A stretch of DNA of 10,331 nt from the NCBI GenBank assembly GCA_949948825.1, contig CATLIJ010000070.1:1-10331 (forward strand), given 5' to 3'. Origin of the DNA: an uncultured Clostridiaceae bacterium. GTDB lineage: Bacteria; Bacillota; Clostridia; Lachnospirales; Lachnospiraceae. The notes under the pieces are model-generated. The model was not told the origin of the DNA. It did not search any database and saw only the letters and a program-made list of their open reading frames with translations. A program made the position numbers and the translations under genes. Positions 1 to 7,946 of this stretch are shown piece by piece (position 1 is the stretch's first letter; every line of letters starts with the position of its first letter).

Positions 1-664
1 TAAACATCACCCAATTTTTATCTGCCGACCACTTGGGAAGGCTTTTCGCTGCCATTCCCATATTGTAGAGAATCATATTCACCGGACCGCTTTTTGCCGG
101 AGAAAACAACATATTCCACACTGCTGCCACTGCCACCAGAGATGCCACATAGGGGAAAAAGCTGACGGTCCTGAAAAAATTTCTCCCCTTAATCTTCTGA
201 TTCAAAAGCACTGCCAAGGCCAAAGCTGCTGCCAGTGTAAACGGCACTGTGGCCACGCAGTAAATCACTGTGTTGCGCAGAGCTGCAAGAAACCGTTTAT
301 TCCCCACCATCAAAGCAAAATTATTCAGTCCGGCAAACTCCATGGCATTGTTGCCATCCCATTTCACAAATGCCAATATGAATGCAAAAACCACGGGTCC
401 CAGGGTAAATACTGCAAACCCTATAAAATTCGGCGCAATAAAGGAATACGCCACCAAATCCCGTTTTGTCTGCCGACTGAACCGCTCTCCGGTTTTTGCC
501 TGACGGATTTTATCCCTGGTTGCATCCACCTGCTTTCCCAGCTTCAGCTTTTTCTTTGGATCTGTCTCGGCCTCTGCCTGCTGCTGAAGCTGCGCCAAGC
601 GCGGCTCCAGCACAGACAATTTTTTCTGTACCACAACAGGGTCAATCGTCTTTGTCTTTCCCAT
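1..664 (-). CDS. Sugar ABC transporter permease, MalF/UgpA type (partial)
   Basis: This is the membrane subunit of a CUT1-type carbohydrate importer. The first 221 codons are present and the gene runs off the left edge, so the EAA loop that contacts the ATPase is not visible. ATG at 664 is chosen because AGGAAAGG (673-680, read on the minus strand) lies 8 bases upstream. Residues about 70-100 form the first membrane segment with the family-typical run YSFIAPNFIGFAVFTLGP. A second segment follows in the stretch beginning ALRNTVIYCVATVPF, then GRNFFRTVSFFPYVASLVAVAAVW. The first 68 residues are a highly charged, Lys/Gln/Glu-rich extension that looks like a helical hairpin and is longer than the short N-terminus usual in this family. 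The gene starts 24 bases after the binding-protein stop codon and is surely co-transcribed with it. Substrate unknown; a glucuronide or other glycoside is inferred from the neighbouring glucuronidase. Confidence 0.93.
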   Translation of the reverse strand, partial: MGKTKTIDPVVVQKKLSVLEPRLAQLQQQAEAETDPKKKLKLGKQVDATRDKIRQAKTGERFSRQTKRDLVAYSFIAPNFIGFAVFTLGPVVFAFILAFVKWDGNNAMEFAGLNNFALMVGNKRFLAALRNTVIYCVATVPFTLAAALALAVLLNQKIKGRNFFRTVSFFPYVASLVAVAAVWNMLFSPAKSGPVNMILYNMGMAAKSLPKWSADKNWVMF

Positions 665-688
665 AATATCTGCCTTTCCTGATCCTCA

Positions 689-2038
689 CTACTGGGCAAG
701 AATCCCGCTTACCTTCTCGTTCATATCCGCGATTCCCTCATCAATGGAGGCATTTCCTGTCATAATATTGTCATGAGCTTCATTTAAAACAATCTCGATT
801 TCAGAGCTCTTGCTGCTCACCGGCATCTCCAGATACAGGTTTGCTGTCTGAAGCGCCTCTGTGCTGACATTATCCTCCGGAAATCCTTCCATAGCAGAAA
901 TCACTGCAGCTGTGTCATCTGTCATAAGAGCCGGAATATTGCCAGTGCCAGCCACAATCTTTGCACCCTCCTCACCGCAGACAAATTTCACAAACTTCCA
1001 GGCATCCTCCTTATGAGGCGCATTGGCAGGAATGGAAAGAGCTGTAATTGTGGCCAGTGTAGATCCTGGCTCCACACCCTCTGCATGAGGATATTTGACA
1101 ATCCCCCAATTGGTACAATCTGTATATTCACCTGCTTTAATCTTTTCCGCCAGAGTGGAAATAAACCAGGTTCCCATATTCATCATCCCTACATTTCCCT
1201 GGGAAAACGCGCCTGAATAATGCAGGTTGGAGGTCTTTAAGGTTGCATAGTCCTGACACACTCCATCCTCCTGCTCAGCCAAAACCATCTCATAATAAGG
1301 CTTTAAGAAATCATAGTTTCCGTCCAATATGGTGTTCTTGCCATCTAAAATTCCAAACAGCTGCACTGCACTTCTCCAGGTATGATAATGAGCGCCGTAA
1401 ACCTCCTGTCCAGGAGTGTCCACTGTCAGCTGCCTTGCCAGGGCATCATACTCATCAAAGGTCATGTCATTGTCAGGATAAGCCACACCAGCAGCATCAA
1501 ATACATCCTTATTATAGTAGACCACCCAGAAATCACTTCGGAATGGAAGCTCATACAGCTTTCCATCCACAGTAATCTGATCCGTCAGTCCCTTGTAAGC
1601 GCTAAGATCCACACTGTCCCCGGCAATGTAATCATCCAGCGGCTCAAGCACTCCTTTATTTACCAGAGTTGTATATCCCGGAACATCTTTGATGGTGACA
1701 ATGTCAAAATCTGACCCGGAGCCAGTAAGCTGAGTTCCCAGTACTGTCTGATAATCTGAACTCCCCAAATCCACCATCTCAATTTTCAGATCCGGATTCT
1801 GTTTTTCAAACTCTTCAATCAGCGGCTTATAGTAAGCAGTCAGATCTTTGTCCCATATGGACCATTTCATAACTGTCTGTCCCTCTGCTGCCACCACATG
1901 CTCTGCCTCTGTGGAAGCAGCGCTGTCTCCGCCTCCGGCTGCTGTTGTGCTGGTGTCACTGCCGCCTCCCCCACAGGCTGTCAGGCTTCCTGCCACGGCT
2001 GCTGCTGTCAAAAGGCTCATCCAACGTCTTTTTTTCAT
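689..2038 (-). CDS. Extracellular sugar-binding lipoprotein of an ABC importer (family 1 SBP)
   Basis: A 449-residue solute-binding protein that captures a sugar outside the cell and hands it to the adjacent permease. It has a type II signal peptide: basic MKKRRW start, hydrophobic core, lipobox L19-T-A-C22, then a Gly/Ser/Thr/Ala linker. The mature part shows the MalE/MsmE-like pattern: WSIWDKDLTAYYKPLIEEFEKQNPDLKIE near the start, DFDIVTIKDVPGY, LYELPFRSDFWVVYYNKDVFDAAG, and GMMNMGTWFIS late in the protein. An upstream in-frame GTG at 2056 would add six residues, but GGGAGG lies between it and the ATG at 2038 at ribosome-binding distance, so the ATG is preferred. It is the first gene of the transporter operon and diverges from the two-component genes. 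The ligand cannot be read from sequence; no ATPase gene is seen, which is common where a shared MsmK-type ATPase serves CUT1 systems. Confidence 0.95.
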   Translation of the reverse strand: MKKRRWMSLLTAAAVAGSLTACGGGGSDTSTTAAGGGDSAASTEAEHVVAAEGQTVMKWSIWDKDLTAYYKPLIEEFEKQNPDLKIEMVDLGSSDYQTVLGTQLTGSGSDFDIVTIKDVPGYTTLVNKGVLEPLDDYIAGDSVDLSAYKGLTDQITVDGKLYELPFRSDFWVVYYNKDVFDAAGVAYPDNDMTFDEYDALARQLTVDTPGQEVYGAHYHTWRSAVQLFGILDGKNTILDGNYDFLKPYYEMVLAEQEDGVCQDYATLKTSNLHYSGAFSQGNVGMMNMGTWFISTLAEKIKAGEYTDCTNWGIVKYPHAEGVEPGSTLATITALSIPANAPHKEDAWKFVKFVCGEEGAKIVAGTGNIPALMTDDTAAVISAMEGFPEDNVSTEALQTANLYLEMPVSSKSSEIEIVLNEAHDNIMTGNASIDEGIADMNEKVSGILAQ

Positions 2039-2057
2039 CTTCTTTTCCTCCCTCACG

Positions 2058-2121
2058 TGTACCTTAACTGTACATTTTTTTGTTATGCCTTTATTATAAA
2101 AAGCTTTCTTTCATTTCTGAA
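2058..2121 (-). promoter_or_regulatory. Promoter and leader of the binding-protein/permease operon
   Basis: On the minus strand a perfect -10 box TATAAT (2093-2098) lies 17 bases after a -35-like TTCAGA (2116-2121, four of six consensus bases). Transcription would start near 2086, giving a leader of roughly 48 bases. In that leader is a 5-base inverted repeat, TGTAC-N7-GTACA (2058-2074), that could be an operator or a small hairpin just upstream of the ribosome binding site. The imperfect -35 is consistent with activation by the divergently encoded AraC-type regulator; this last point is inference. Confidence 0.65.
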
Positions 2122-2124
2122 TGG

Positions 2125-2223
2125 AATTTTTACTAAAAATGCTTCCATATTTTCTTATTTTCCTATCATTCTTACAAAAGTTGCCAGAAAAGATGTAATT
2201 TTTACTCCTAACCAGTAAATTTT
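2125..2223. promoter_or_regulatory. Candidate regulator-binding boxes in the divergent intergenic region
   Basis: The 10-base word AATTTTTACT occurs twice in the same orientation, at 2125-2134 and 2197-2206, exactly 72 bases apart. A third, inverted and less perfect copy (AGTAAATTTT, 2214-2223) makes a dyad with the second. The first copy ends three bases from the -35 box of the transporter promoter, a typical place for an AraC-family activator. The region is AT-rich, so chance repeats are possible. Confidence 0.35.
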
Positions 2224-2238
2224 AACGATTGTATTCAT

Positions 2239-2267
2239 TTGACAAAACAAGGACGAACGCCTATGAT
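2239..2267 (+). promoter_or_regulatory. Promoter of the two-component operon
   Basis: A consensus -35 TTGACA (2239-2244) is followed after exactly 17 bases by TATGAT (2262-2267), five of six consensus -10 bases. Transcription would start around 2274, about 35 bases before the kinase start codon. The near-consensus form suggests steady expression of the sensing genes without an activator. Confidence 0.8.
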
Positions 2268-2308
2268 AAATAGACAGAAAGATACCTGCCTAAAAAGGAG
2301 CATATCTT

Positions 2309-4201
2309 ATGCCAAAAACAATCCGAAGTAAAATTTTGCTAAGCACTGCTGTTGTCACTGCTGCCCTTACCACCTTAACCGTCTCCTTATGCTTTTCTCT
2401 GTTTCAGAGCTTTTTAAGGAGAAATCAGCTTCAGTCTGCGGAATACAGCCTGCAGGTATTCTCTGGCAATGTTTCCTCTGCCATGGAAAATATTCTGAAT
2501 TTTGACCAATGGTGCTCTTTTAGCACGGACATTGCCCGTTACCTGGAAGCTTTTCAGGACCAGGAACGCATGCCCTCCATTTCCTCTGAAAATTCCGGTC
2601 TGCGCATCACTGCCTTAACTGCCTATGAACGGCTCAAGGAAGAATACCGGAACACAGATTCCCATGAATACCTGACCAGAGTCATCATCAGCCCAGGCAA
2701 AGGACACAGTTATCTTCAGATTTCCGACACTGCCTCTGCTGGCACAGCCAGAGACATTGATAAGCTTTGTCAGCAGGAATTTTTTCAGGATTTACTAAGT
2801 CATGGCCAGGAAATGGAAACCGGATTGATGGAAGATCCTTTTGTCTCTGGAGAAGATAACCGGATTTTTCCCCTTGTCCGTCCCATATACAGCCTTTATG
2901 GCTCCCGTGTGGTTGGATGGAGCTATTTGTCTGTCTCTCAGAATATTTTCCTGGACTTTTTAAAAACCTTTCCTCTGGAATCTGACTCCAGGCTTTACCT
3001 GCATTTGGGAAATCATACTTACCTTCTGAAGGACCACCATTTTCAGGAAACTCTGGCCTCGGAATACCAGACTCTGTCCGTTCTTGAAGGATATGCCTTT
3101 AACCAGGAAAGCCTTGTCCACAAAATTGAGACATTGGACCACCAGCATCGAACCATGATTACCTGTCCCTTAGGTCCTGACGGATGGTCCGTCTCCCTGA
3201 TTCTGTCAGAAAAGGCATACCAGGCCCAAAGCCATGCCTATGTCCTCCTCATGGCAGGCATTGCTCTTACGGTCTGCTGCATTGGGCTTGCCCTGTATAT
3301 TCTTCTGAACCGGATCATTAACCGGCCAGTACAAAAAATTCTGGAAAAAATCTATGCGGTCTCCAAAGGGGATTTTTCCAGAGACCCTTCCATTGAATGG
3401 CAGGATGAGCTGGGACAGATCGGGCGTGGAATCAACCAGATGTCAGAAAATGTCGTCACATTGATGGAGAAAAAGGTGGAGGATGAAAAGCAGAAAAAGG
3501 ATCTGGAATACCAGATTCTCCAAAGCCAGATCAATCCTCATTTTCTCTATAATACCTTAAACTCCATCAAATGGATGGCAACCATCCAGAATGCCGCTGG
3601 CATTGCCGAGATGACCACAGCCCTGGCCCGTCTGATGAAAAATGTATCCAAGGGTACAGCAGCTCATATTACGCTGAAGGAAGAGCTGGAACTGGTGAAT
3701 GATTATTTTCTGATCCAAAAATACCGGTATGGCGGCAATATTGTCCTGGAATGTCAAATCCAATCTCCGGATTTGTATTCCTGCCTGATTCATCGTTTTA
3801 CTTTACAGCCGATTATTGAAAATGCCATGTTCCATGGAATTGAGCCCAAAGGCTGTCCGGGCAAAATTATCATCCGGGCTGAAATCATCCTCCTTGACCA
3901 GGAACCCGCCCAAAAGCTTCTGCAGATTTCTGTCACAGACAATGGCGTGGGCATGAGTGAGGAAACCATTGAAAAAGTCTTAAAAGGTGACACAACATCT
4001 TCTGCTGATTTTTTCCGTCACGTGGGAATCAGCAATGTCAATCAGCGGATTCAATACGATTTTGGAGACAAGTATGGAATCCGGATTCAAAGCAGCCTGG
4101 GCCTTTACACTACCATGGTCATCATGCTGCCCTGCTGTTATGCAGAGACAACAAAAGCCTTTAACGATCTTTATGGAAAAATACAGGGGGAAGGACAATG
4201 A
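2309..4201 (+). CDS. Sensor histidine kinase, YesM-like (LytS/His_kinase family)
   Basis: A 630-residue membrane sensor kinase that should phosphorylate the response regulator encoded next to it. AAGGAG (2295-2300) sits 8 bases before the ATG. Layout: membrane segment about 9-35; an extracellular sensing region of roughly 270 residues; second membrane segment about 311-334; HAMP linker about 336-385; charged coiled coil (MEKKVEDEKQKKDLEYQI); phospho-acceptor motif QINPHFLYNTLNSIKW with His411; ATPase domain with N-box IIENAMFHG (Glu504, Asn505), G1 box DNGVGM (Asp544) and G2-like HVGISNVNQRI from His571. This is the complete set for the YesM class, in which the histidine motif PHFLYN differs from classical kinases. 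The extracellular part resembles the size of a dCache sensor but no specific motif was recognised, so the ligand is unknown. Its pairing with a CUT1 binding protein suggests carbohydrate sensing. Confidence 0.95.
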   Translation: MPKTIRSKILLSTAVVTAALTTLTVSLCFSLFQSFLRRNQLQSAEYSLQVFSGNVSSAMENILNFDQWCSFSTDIARYLEAFQDQERMPSISSENSGLRITALTAYERLKEEYRNTDSHEYLTRVIISPGKGHSYLQISDTASAGTARDIDKLCQQEFFQDLLSHGQEMETGLMEDPFVSGEDNRIFPLVRPIYSLYGSRVVGWSYLSVSQNIFLDFLKTFPLESDSRLYLHLGNHTYLLKDHHFQETLASEYQTLSVLEGYAFNQESLVHKIETLDHQHRTMITCPLGPDGWSVSLILSEKAYQAQSHAYVLLMAGIALTVCCIGLALYILLNRIINRPVQKILEKIYAVSKGDFSRDPSIEWQDELGQIGRGINQMSENVVTLMEKKVEDEKQKKDLEYQILQSQINPHFLYNTLNSIKWMATIQNAAGIAEMTTALARLMKNVSKGTAAHITLKEELELVNDYFLIQKYRYGGNIVLECQIQSPDLYSCLIHRFTLQPIIENAMFHGIEPKGCPGKIIIRAEIILLDQEPAQKLLQISVTDNGVGMSEETIEKVLKGDTTSSADFFRHVGISNVNQRIQYDFGDKYGIRIQSSLGLYTTMVIMLPCCYAETTKAFNDLYGKIQGEGQ

Positions 4202-5811
4202 TTAAACTATTGATCGCAGATGATGAACCATTGGTGCTGATTGGCATTAAGTCCATGATAAAATGGGAAGACTTTCATATCGAAATATGCGGCACTGCCA
4301 TGAACGGACAAGCTGCTCTGGAAATGATACGGGAATACTCTCCGGAGCTTGTGATTACAGACATTAAAATGCCCATCATGGACGGTCTGGAGCTTGTGCG
4401 TACCTGCAGGGAAGAGATGGGTTCTCTCCCGCTCTTTCTGATTCTCACCAGCTATGAAGAATTTCCTCTGATCAAAAAAGCCCTGACTTATCAGGTAACA
4501 GACTATCTGATCAAACTGGAATTAGACGAAGAATCCCTAAAGACTTCCATTGTCCGGGCTTTGGAACGATTAGAAGAGCTGAAAGCCAGCAAAGCATACA
4601 AGCAGAGCGCAGGGCGTCCCATGCTTCAAAGCTATCACGACAAATTTTTTATGCGGCTTCTCCATAATCTTTTTGACAGCCGGGAACAATTTGATATTCA
4701 GGTGCGGGATCTTCGTCTGGATTTTTCTGATGACTGCTATCTGGCCTCTCATGGAGAAATTCACAGTGATATTGCCCGACAAATGGATTTTGCCAAACAG
4801 ATGAACCTATATTCCAGCAGTCTTCAGATGATTCGGGAAATTTTAGGAAAACACATACCCTGCCATGTGATTTCCCTGGACAAAATCCATTTTGCCGTTA
4901 TCTACCGTTTCTCCTCTGCCGCGCAGATGAAACCGGGAAATATCCGGGAAGCCTGGGAAAATACCTGCTCCATGGTACATAACTATTTTAATGTATGGCT
5001 GACCATAGGAACCGGGAACCTGGTGGAGGACCCCTTAAAAATCAGCATCTCCTACCAGGAAGCCCGTCAGGCTTTTAATCTTGCTGACCATCAGACTCCG
5101 GTTGTGTTCTTTTCCCGCTCCGGAGAAAACTCCTGCCGGAATGCCTTTAACATTACTATGTTTAAAAATGCCCTGACCCAGGCTTTTGAAGAATTTGACA
5201 CAGATGTCCTTTACCAGACCCTGACCGAAATCTCAGACCTGTTTTTAACCTATCCCAACCGTTTTCTTCAGACCATGGACGGGGCATGCAATATTTTGTA
5301 TCTGGCCTTGTCTCTTCTTCCAGACGGAGAAGACACCTTGCAGGAGATTTTCTCCTCCTATCCGGACGGCTACCGCTCCATCTACAAAAAAGAAGATGTG
5401 CTGCAGATTGTCCAATGGCTGAATATTCTCAGAGACGGCCTTTGCCGGGTATTAAAAAATAAACGGAAGACCTACAAGGATCATGTTGCTTCCAGCGTCC
5501 AAAAGTACATCAACAGTCACTTGGAGGACCGGCTGACCTTAAATGACGTGGCTGCTGTCTTTGGACTGAGCCCCAACTACTTAAGCGCCCTTTTTAAGAA
5601 AAACTGCGGAATCGGCTTTTCCGAGTACATTACCCAGCGAAAAATCACCCTGGCCAAATCCATGCTGCTGGAAGACGGCCTGAAAATCTACGAGGTTGCA
5701 AATCGGTTAGGCTTTGAAAGCGCCTTTTATTTCAGTAAGGTTTTTAAAAAAGTAGAGGGAATGTCCCCCAGAGACTTTATCCAGGCCCGGATGGAAGATT
5801 CCAAGAATTAG
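4198..5811 (+). CDS. Response regulator with AraC-type DNA-binding domain, YesN-like
   Basis: A 537-residue cytoplasmic transcription regulator, partner of the kinase, whose stop codon it overlaps in ATGA (4198-4201), indicating translational coupling. GGGGGAAGGA lies just upstream of the start. The receiver domain spans about residues 1-120, with acidic pocket D8-D9, phospho-acceptor Asp55 in TDIKMPIMDG, Thr84 in LILTSYEEF and Lys106. The usual proline after this lysine is replaced (KLELD), a mild deviation. A middle region of about 300 residues has no motif I can name, as is usual for YesN proteins. The C-terminal AraC domain covers about 431-531, with the first helix-turn-helix at LTLNDVAAVFGLSPNYLSALF from Leu446 and the family signature IYEVANRLGFESAFYFSKVFKKVEGMSPRDF in its second half. 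The most likely target is the transporter promoter in the 270-base region upstream of the kinase. Confidence 0.95.
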   Translation: MIKLLIADDEPLVLIGIKSMIKWEDFHIEICGTAMNGQAALEMIREYSPELVITDIKMPIMDGLELVRTCREEMGSLPLFLILTSYEEFPLIKKALTYQVTDYLIKLELDEESLKTSIVRALERLEELKASKAYKQSAGRPMLQSYHDKFFMRLLHNLFDSREQFDIQVRDLRLDFSDDCYLASHGEIHSDIARQMDFAKQMNLYSSSLQMIREILGKHIPCHVISLDKIHFAVIYRFSSAAQMKPGNIREAWENTCSMVHNYFNVWLTIGTGNLVEDPLKISISYQEARQAFNLADHQTPVVFFSRSGENSCRNAFNITMFKNALTQAFEEFDTDVLYQTLTEISDLFLTYPNRFLQTMDGACNILYLALSLLPDGEDTLQEIFSSYPDGYRSIYKKEDVLQIVQWLNILRDGLCRVLKNKRKTYKDHVASSVQKYINSHLEDRLTLNDVAAVFGLSPNYLSALFKKNCGIGFSEYITQRKITLAKSMLLEDGLKIYEVANRLGFESAFYFSKVFKKVEGMSPRDFIQARMEDSKN

Positions 5812-5871
5812 GAAAAGCAGGGCCTGGTTCTGGCCTGATGATCTCATCAGAATAGACATGGACAAAACAGC

Positions 5872-5922
5872 AAAAAAGGAATAAGAGAATCTTTCCTGCC
5901 TTGTTCTCTCATTCCTTTTTTT
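5872..5922. terminator. Bidirectional intrinsic terminator between regulator and glucuronidase genes
   Basis: The left arm AAAAAAGGAAT (5872-5882) pairs perfectly with ATTCCTTTTTT (5911-5921). After one A-C mismatch the stem continues with AGAGAA (5884-5889) and TTCTCT (5904-5909), around a 14-base loop. The A-run and T-run give a U-tract in either direction, so it should end both the plus-strand two-component transcript and the minus-strand glucuronidase transcript, whose genes converge here. A smaller hairpin, CTGATG-ATCT-CATCAG, lies at 5835-5850 in the 3' end of the regulator transcript. Confidence 0.85.
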
Positions 5923-5953
5923 GCAATGATTGGCCAGAGTTTATCTTTCCTTC

Positions 5954-7762
5954 TCAGCCCTTATACCAAAAATTCTCCACCTGACTCCATCGTTTTCGGA
6001 AATAATGGGCTGCCATTTTGGGACGCCGGTCTCTGGTCAGCAATCCTTTTTTGTTGCCATCTGCCCGCATACACCCCTGAATTGTGGCAAAATCTGCAAA
6101 ATTCCACACATGCTCTCCAATAAAAAAGCTTCTCTTGTCAAACTCTGCATTCTGCCGCTCATAAAATTCCACCTGAAATTCCTCACTGAACATCTCCGGC
6201 ACACATTCGTGGATTCCCGAGACAGCATCTGCCCCATACTCGGTAATCATCACCGGCTTGTGCTGTTTTTCCCAAAAATCCAGCTCCTGGTTCAGTCCAT
6301 AGCAGGCTGCATCCAAATCTCCGGATAAATTGTACCAGCCATAATAGCGGTTCAGGCACACCACATCCATGGTGCGCGTCACCAGATCCTTTTCATAATT
6401 ATTCTGGCAGCACACAAAAGTCACCGGACGGTCCTGGGGGTCCAGCTGATGGGTCAGTTCATACAGGGAATGCCAGTATTCATAGGCAGATTCCGGAAAA
6501 TGCTCGGTATCTGGTTCATTTCCCATGGACCACATGACCACACATGGATGGTTTTTATCCCGGCCAATCAAATCCCGGAGCACTTGTTCATGGTGCTCAC
6601 GAATGGAGAAGGTCTTATAAGGGTCCTTTCCATCCACAGACGCAATTCCCACTGCCGGAGTCTCATCAATCACCACAATTCCTGCCCGGTCACACAAATC
6701 ATACATTTCCTCCGCATAAGGGTAATGGCTGGTCCGGAAGGAATTGGCATGAAGCCAATGAATCAGATTAATGTCCTTTACATCCAGGCACAGATCCAGG
6801 CCTCTCCCATGAAACACCGAATCCTCATGTTTGCCAAAGCCCTTAAAATAAAAAGGCTTTCCATTTATCAAAAACCTGGTTCCCTCCACCTTTACTGTGC
6901 GGACGCCAAAGGTCTGTTCATAACGATCCTCCCCGCAGGTCACAACCGCTGTATAAAGATAAGGCTCCCCTGGCCATGGCCACCAGAGCCGCACATTGGG
7001 AATTACTATCTCTCCCCTGGCGCCTTCCCCTCTGGCCACTGCCTTTCCCTCCCGATCCACAACAGAAAGACTGACTGGGACAGCTTCCCTCCCCTCCCCG
7101 CAGGTAGTCACTTCATATCGGACCACTCCATCCGAACCACTGACCTCCGGAACCAGAGTCAGATCCTCCACATATACCTTTGGCGTCGTATAAAGCCGGA
7201 CCGGACGGTTGATTCCCGCATAATTAAAGAAATCAAAGTTCGGCAGATTTCTGGGCTTTCTCCACTTTTTAGCTGCCTCCACCCCAGGCACTCCAGGATT
7301 ATCCGAGCCAAAAAACGCACAATTTCCTTCGTTTCCCACAGGAAGCGTGGTGTGATTCACCCGATTATCCACTGCCACCGCCATCTCTCCGCTGCTTCCT
7401 GCTGGCACAAGCTCTGTAATCTCCACCTCAAATGGCAGAAAGCCTCCCTTATGCTCTGCTGCCAGCTTACCATTCACATAAACCTTTGCCTGGTGGGTCA
7501 CTGCATCAAACCGCAGCATGACTCTCTGCCCCTGCCAGCAGGCAGGCACAGTAATCTTCCTCCTGTAATAAGCCCACCCATAATGCTCCCGGTACGCCCG
7601 CTCCTCCTTCTGGTCATTATAGGAAGCTGGAACCGCAATCAGCTCCATATCCGCCATACCTTCCCACACATTATCTGGCTCCGTCTCATCTCCCAGCTTA
7701 AACTCCCATATTCCTGACAAATCCGACACCATACGGATCTGATTTTCCATTGGATACAGCAT
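5954..7762 (-). CDS. uidA: Beta-glucuronidase (GH2), cytoplasmic
   Basis: Hydrolyses beta-D-glucuronides to glucuronate and the aglycone. It is 602 residues, close to the 603 of E. coli UidA. AAAGGAG (7770-7776, minus strand) lies 7 bases before ATG 7762. Order: N-terminal sugar-binding domain (about 13-180, with WAYYRRKITVP and KGGFLPFE), Ig-like domain (about 182-275), then a TIM barrel. GH2 signature 1 begins NSFRTSHYPYAEEMYDLCD at Asn340; signature 2 is RDKNHPCVVMWSMGNEP with acid/base Glu416. The nucleophile is Glu508 in ITEYGAD. Asn570 and Lys572 in GNKKG form the N-x-K motif that binds the glucuronate carboxylate, which separates true glucuronidases from beta-galactosidases. No signal peptide, so the substrate must be imported; no GPH-type glucuronide symporter is in the window, leaving the nearby ABC system as the candidate importer. 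Compared with E. coli UidA (from memory), the loop between VIDET and RDKNHP is about 12 residues shorter. Confidence 0.96.
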   Translation of the reverse strand: MLYPMENQIRMVSDLSGIWEFKLGDETEPDNVWEGMADMELIAVPASYNDQKEERAYREHYGWAYYRRKITVPACWQGQRVMLRFDAVTHQAKVYVNGKLAAEHKGGFLPFEVEITELVPAGSSGEMAVAVDNRVNHTTLPVGNEGNCAFFGSDNPGVPGVEAAKKWRKPRNLPNFDFFNYAGINRPVRLYTTPKVYVEDLTLVPEVSGSDGVVRYEVTTCGEGREAVPVSLSVVDREGKAVARGEGARGEIVIPNVRLWWPWPGEPYLYTAVVTCGEDRYEQTFGVRTVKVEGTRFLINGKPFYFKGFGKHEDSVFHGRGLDLCLDVKDINLIHWLHANSFRTSHYPYAEEMYDLCDRAGIVVIDETPAVGIASVDGKDPYKTFSIREHHEQVLRDLIGRDKNHPCVVMWSMGNEPDTEHFPESAYEYWHSLYELTHQLDPQDRPVTFVCCQNNYEKDLVTRTMDVVCLNRYYGWYNLSGDLDAACYGLNQELDFWEKQHKPVMITEYGADAVSGIHECVPEMFSEEFQVEFYERQNAEFDKRSFFIGEHVWNFADFATIQGCMRADGNKKGLLTRDRRPKMAAHYFRKRWSQVENFWYKG

Positions 7763-7805
7763 TCTTTTTCTCCTTTAAATCTACATTTTCCCTGATGAAA
7801 CATAA

Positions 7806-7884
7806 CAGCTCAGACGACGGGAAATCTGTCTGAACCGCTGCCATTATTGTACCTTACAAAGGGCAAAAAAGAACATGCTTTTTT
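7806..7884 (-). promoter_or_regulatory. Putative promoter and operator region of the glucuronidase gene
   Basis: On the minus strand TACAAT (7846-7851) is the best -10 candidate, but no good -35 lies at the right distance (TTCTTT at 16 bases is the closest). Two inverted repeats flank it. One is AAAAAAG-N6-CTTTTTT (7865-7884), sitting where the -35 would be. The other is TCAGAC-N12-GTCTGA (7810-7833), in the presumed leader just after the start site. Either could be a regulator site. No dedicated GusR-like repressor gene is in the window. Confidence 0.35.
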
Positions 7885-7946
7885 TGATGGAAAATATGTG
7901 GTTTTTTATCACTTTTGAGCCATTGACTGGAAAGGCAAAACAATCT

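Noticed and set aside
2039..2056. Six-residue longer start (GTG at 2056) for the binding protein
   Set aside because: The extension encodes the purine-rich ribosome binding site itself (GGGAGG), and the signal peptide is typical when starting at 2038.
2221..2235. Weak CcpA (cre)-like match AATACAATCGTTAAA near the kinase promoter
   Set aside because: Key TG and CA ends do not match the consensus, so the similarity is no better than chance.
6449..7717. Long plus-strand open frame of 422 codons
   Set aside because: It lies wholly antisense to the well-supported beta-glucuronidase, has no ribosome binding site or recognisable motif, and has the His/Pro/Ser-rich composition of an antisense shadow.
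7865..7884. A-run/T-run hairpin as a terminator
   Set aside because: No gene ends near it on either strand; it lies between two divergent starts, so an operator or chance AT-rich dyad is more likely.
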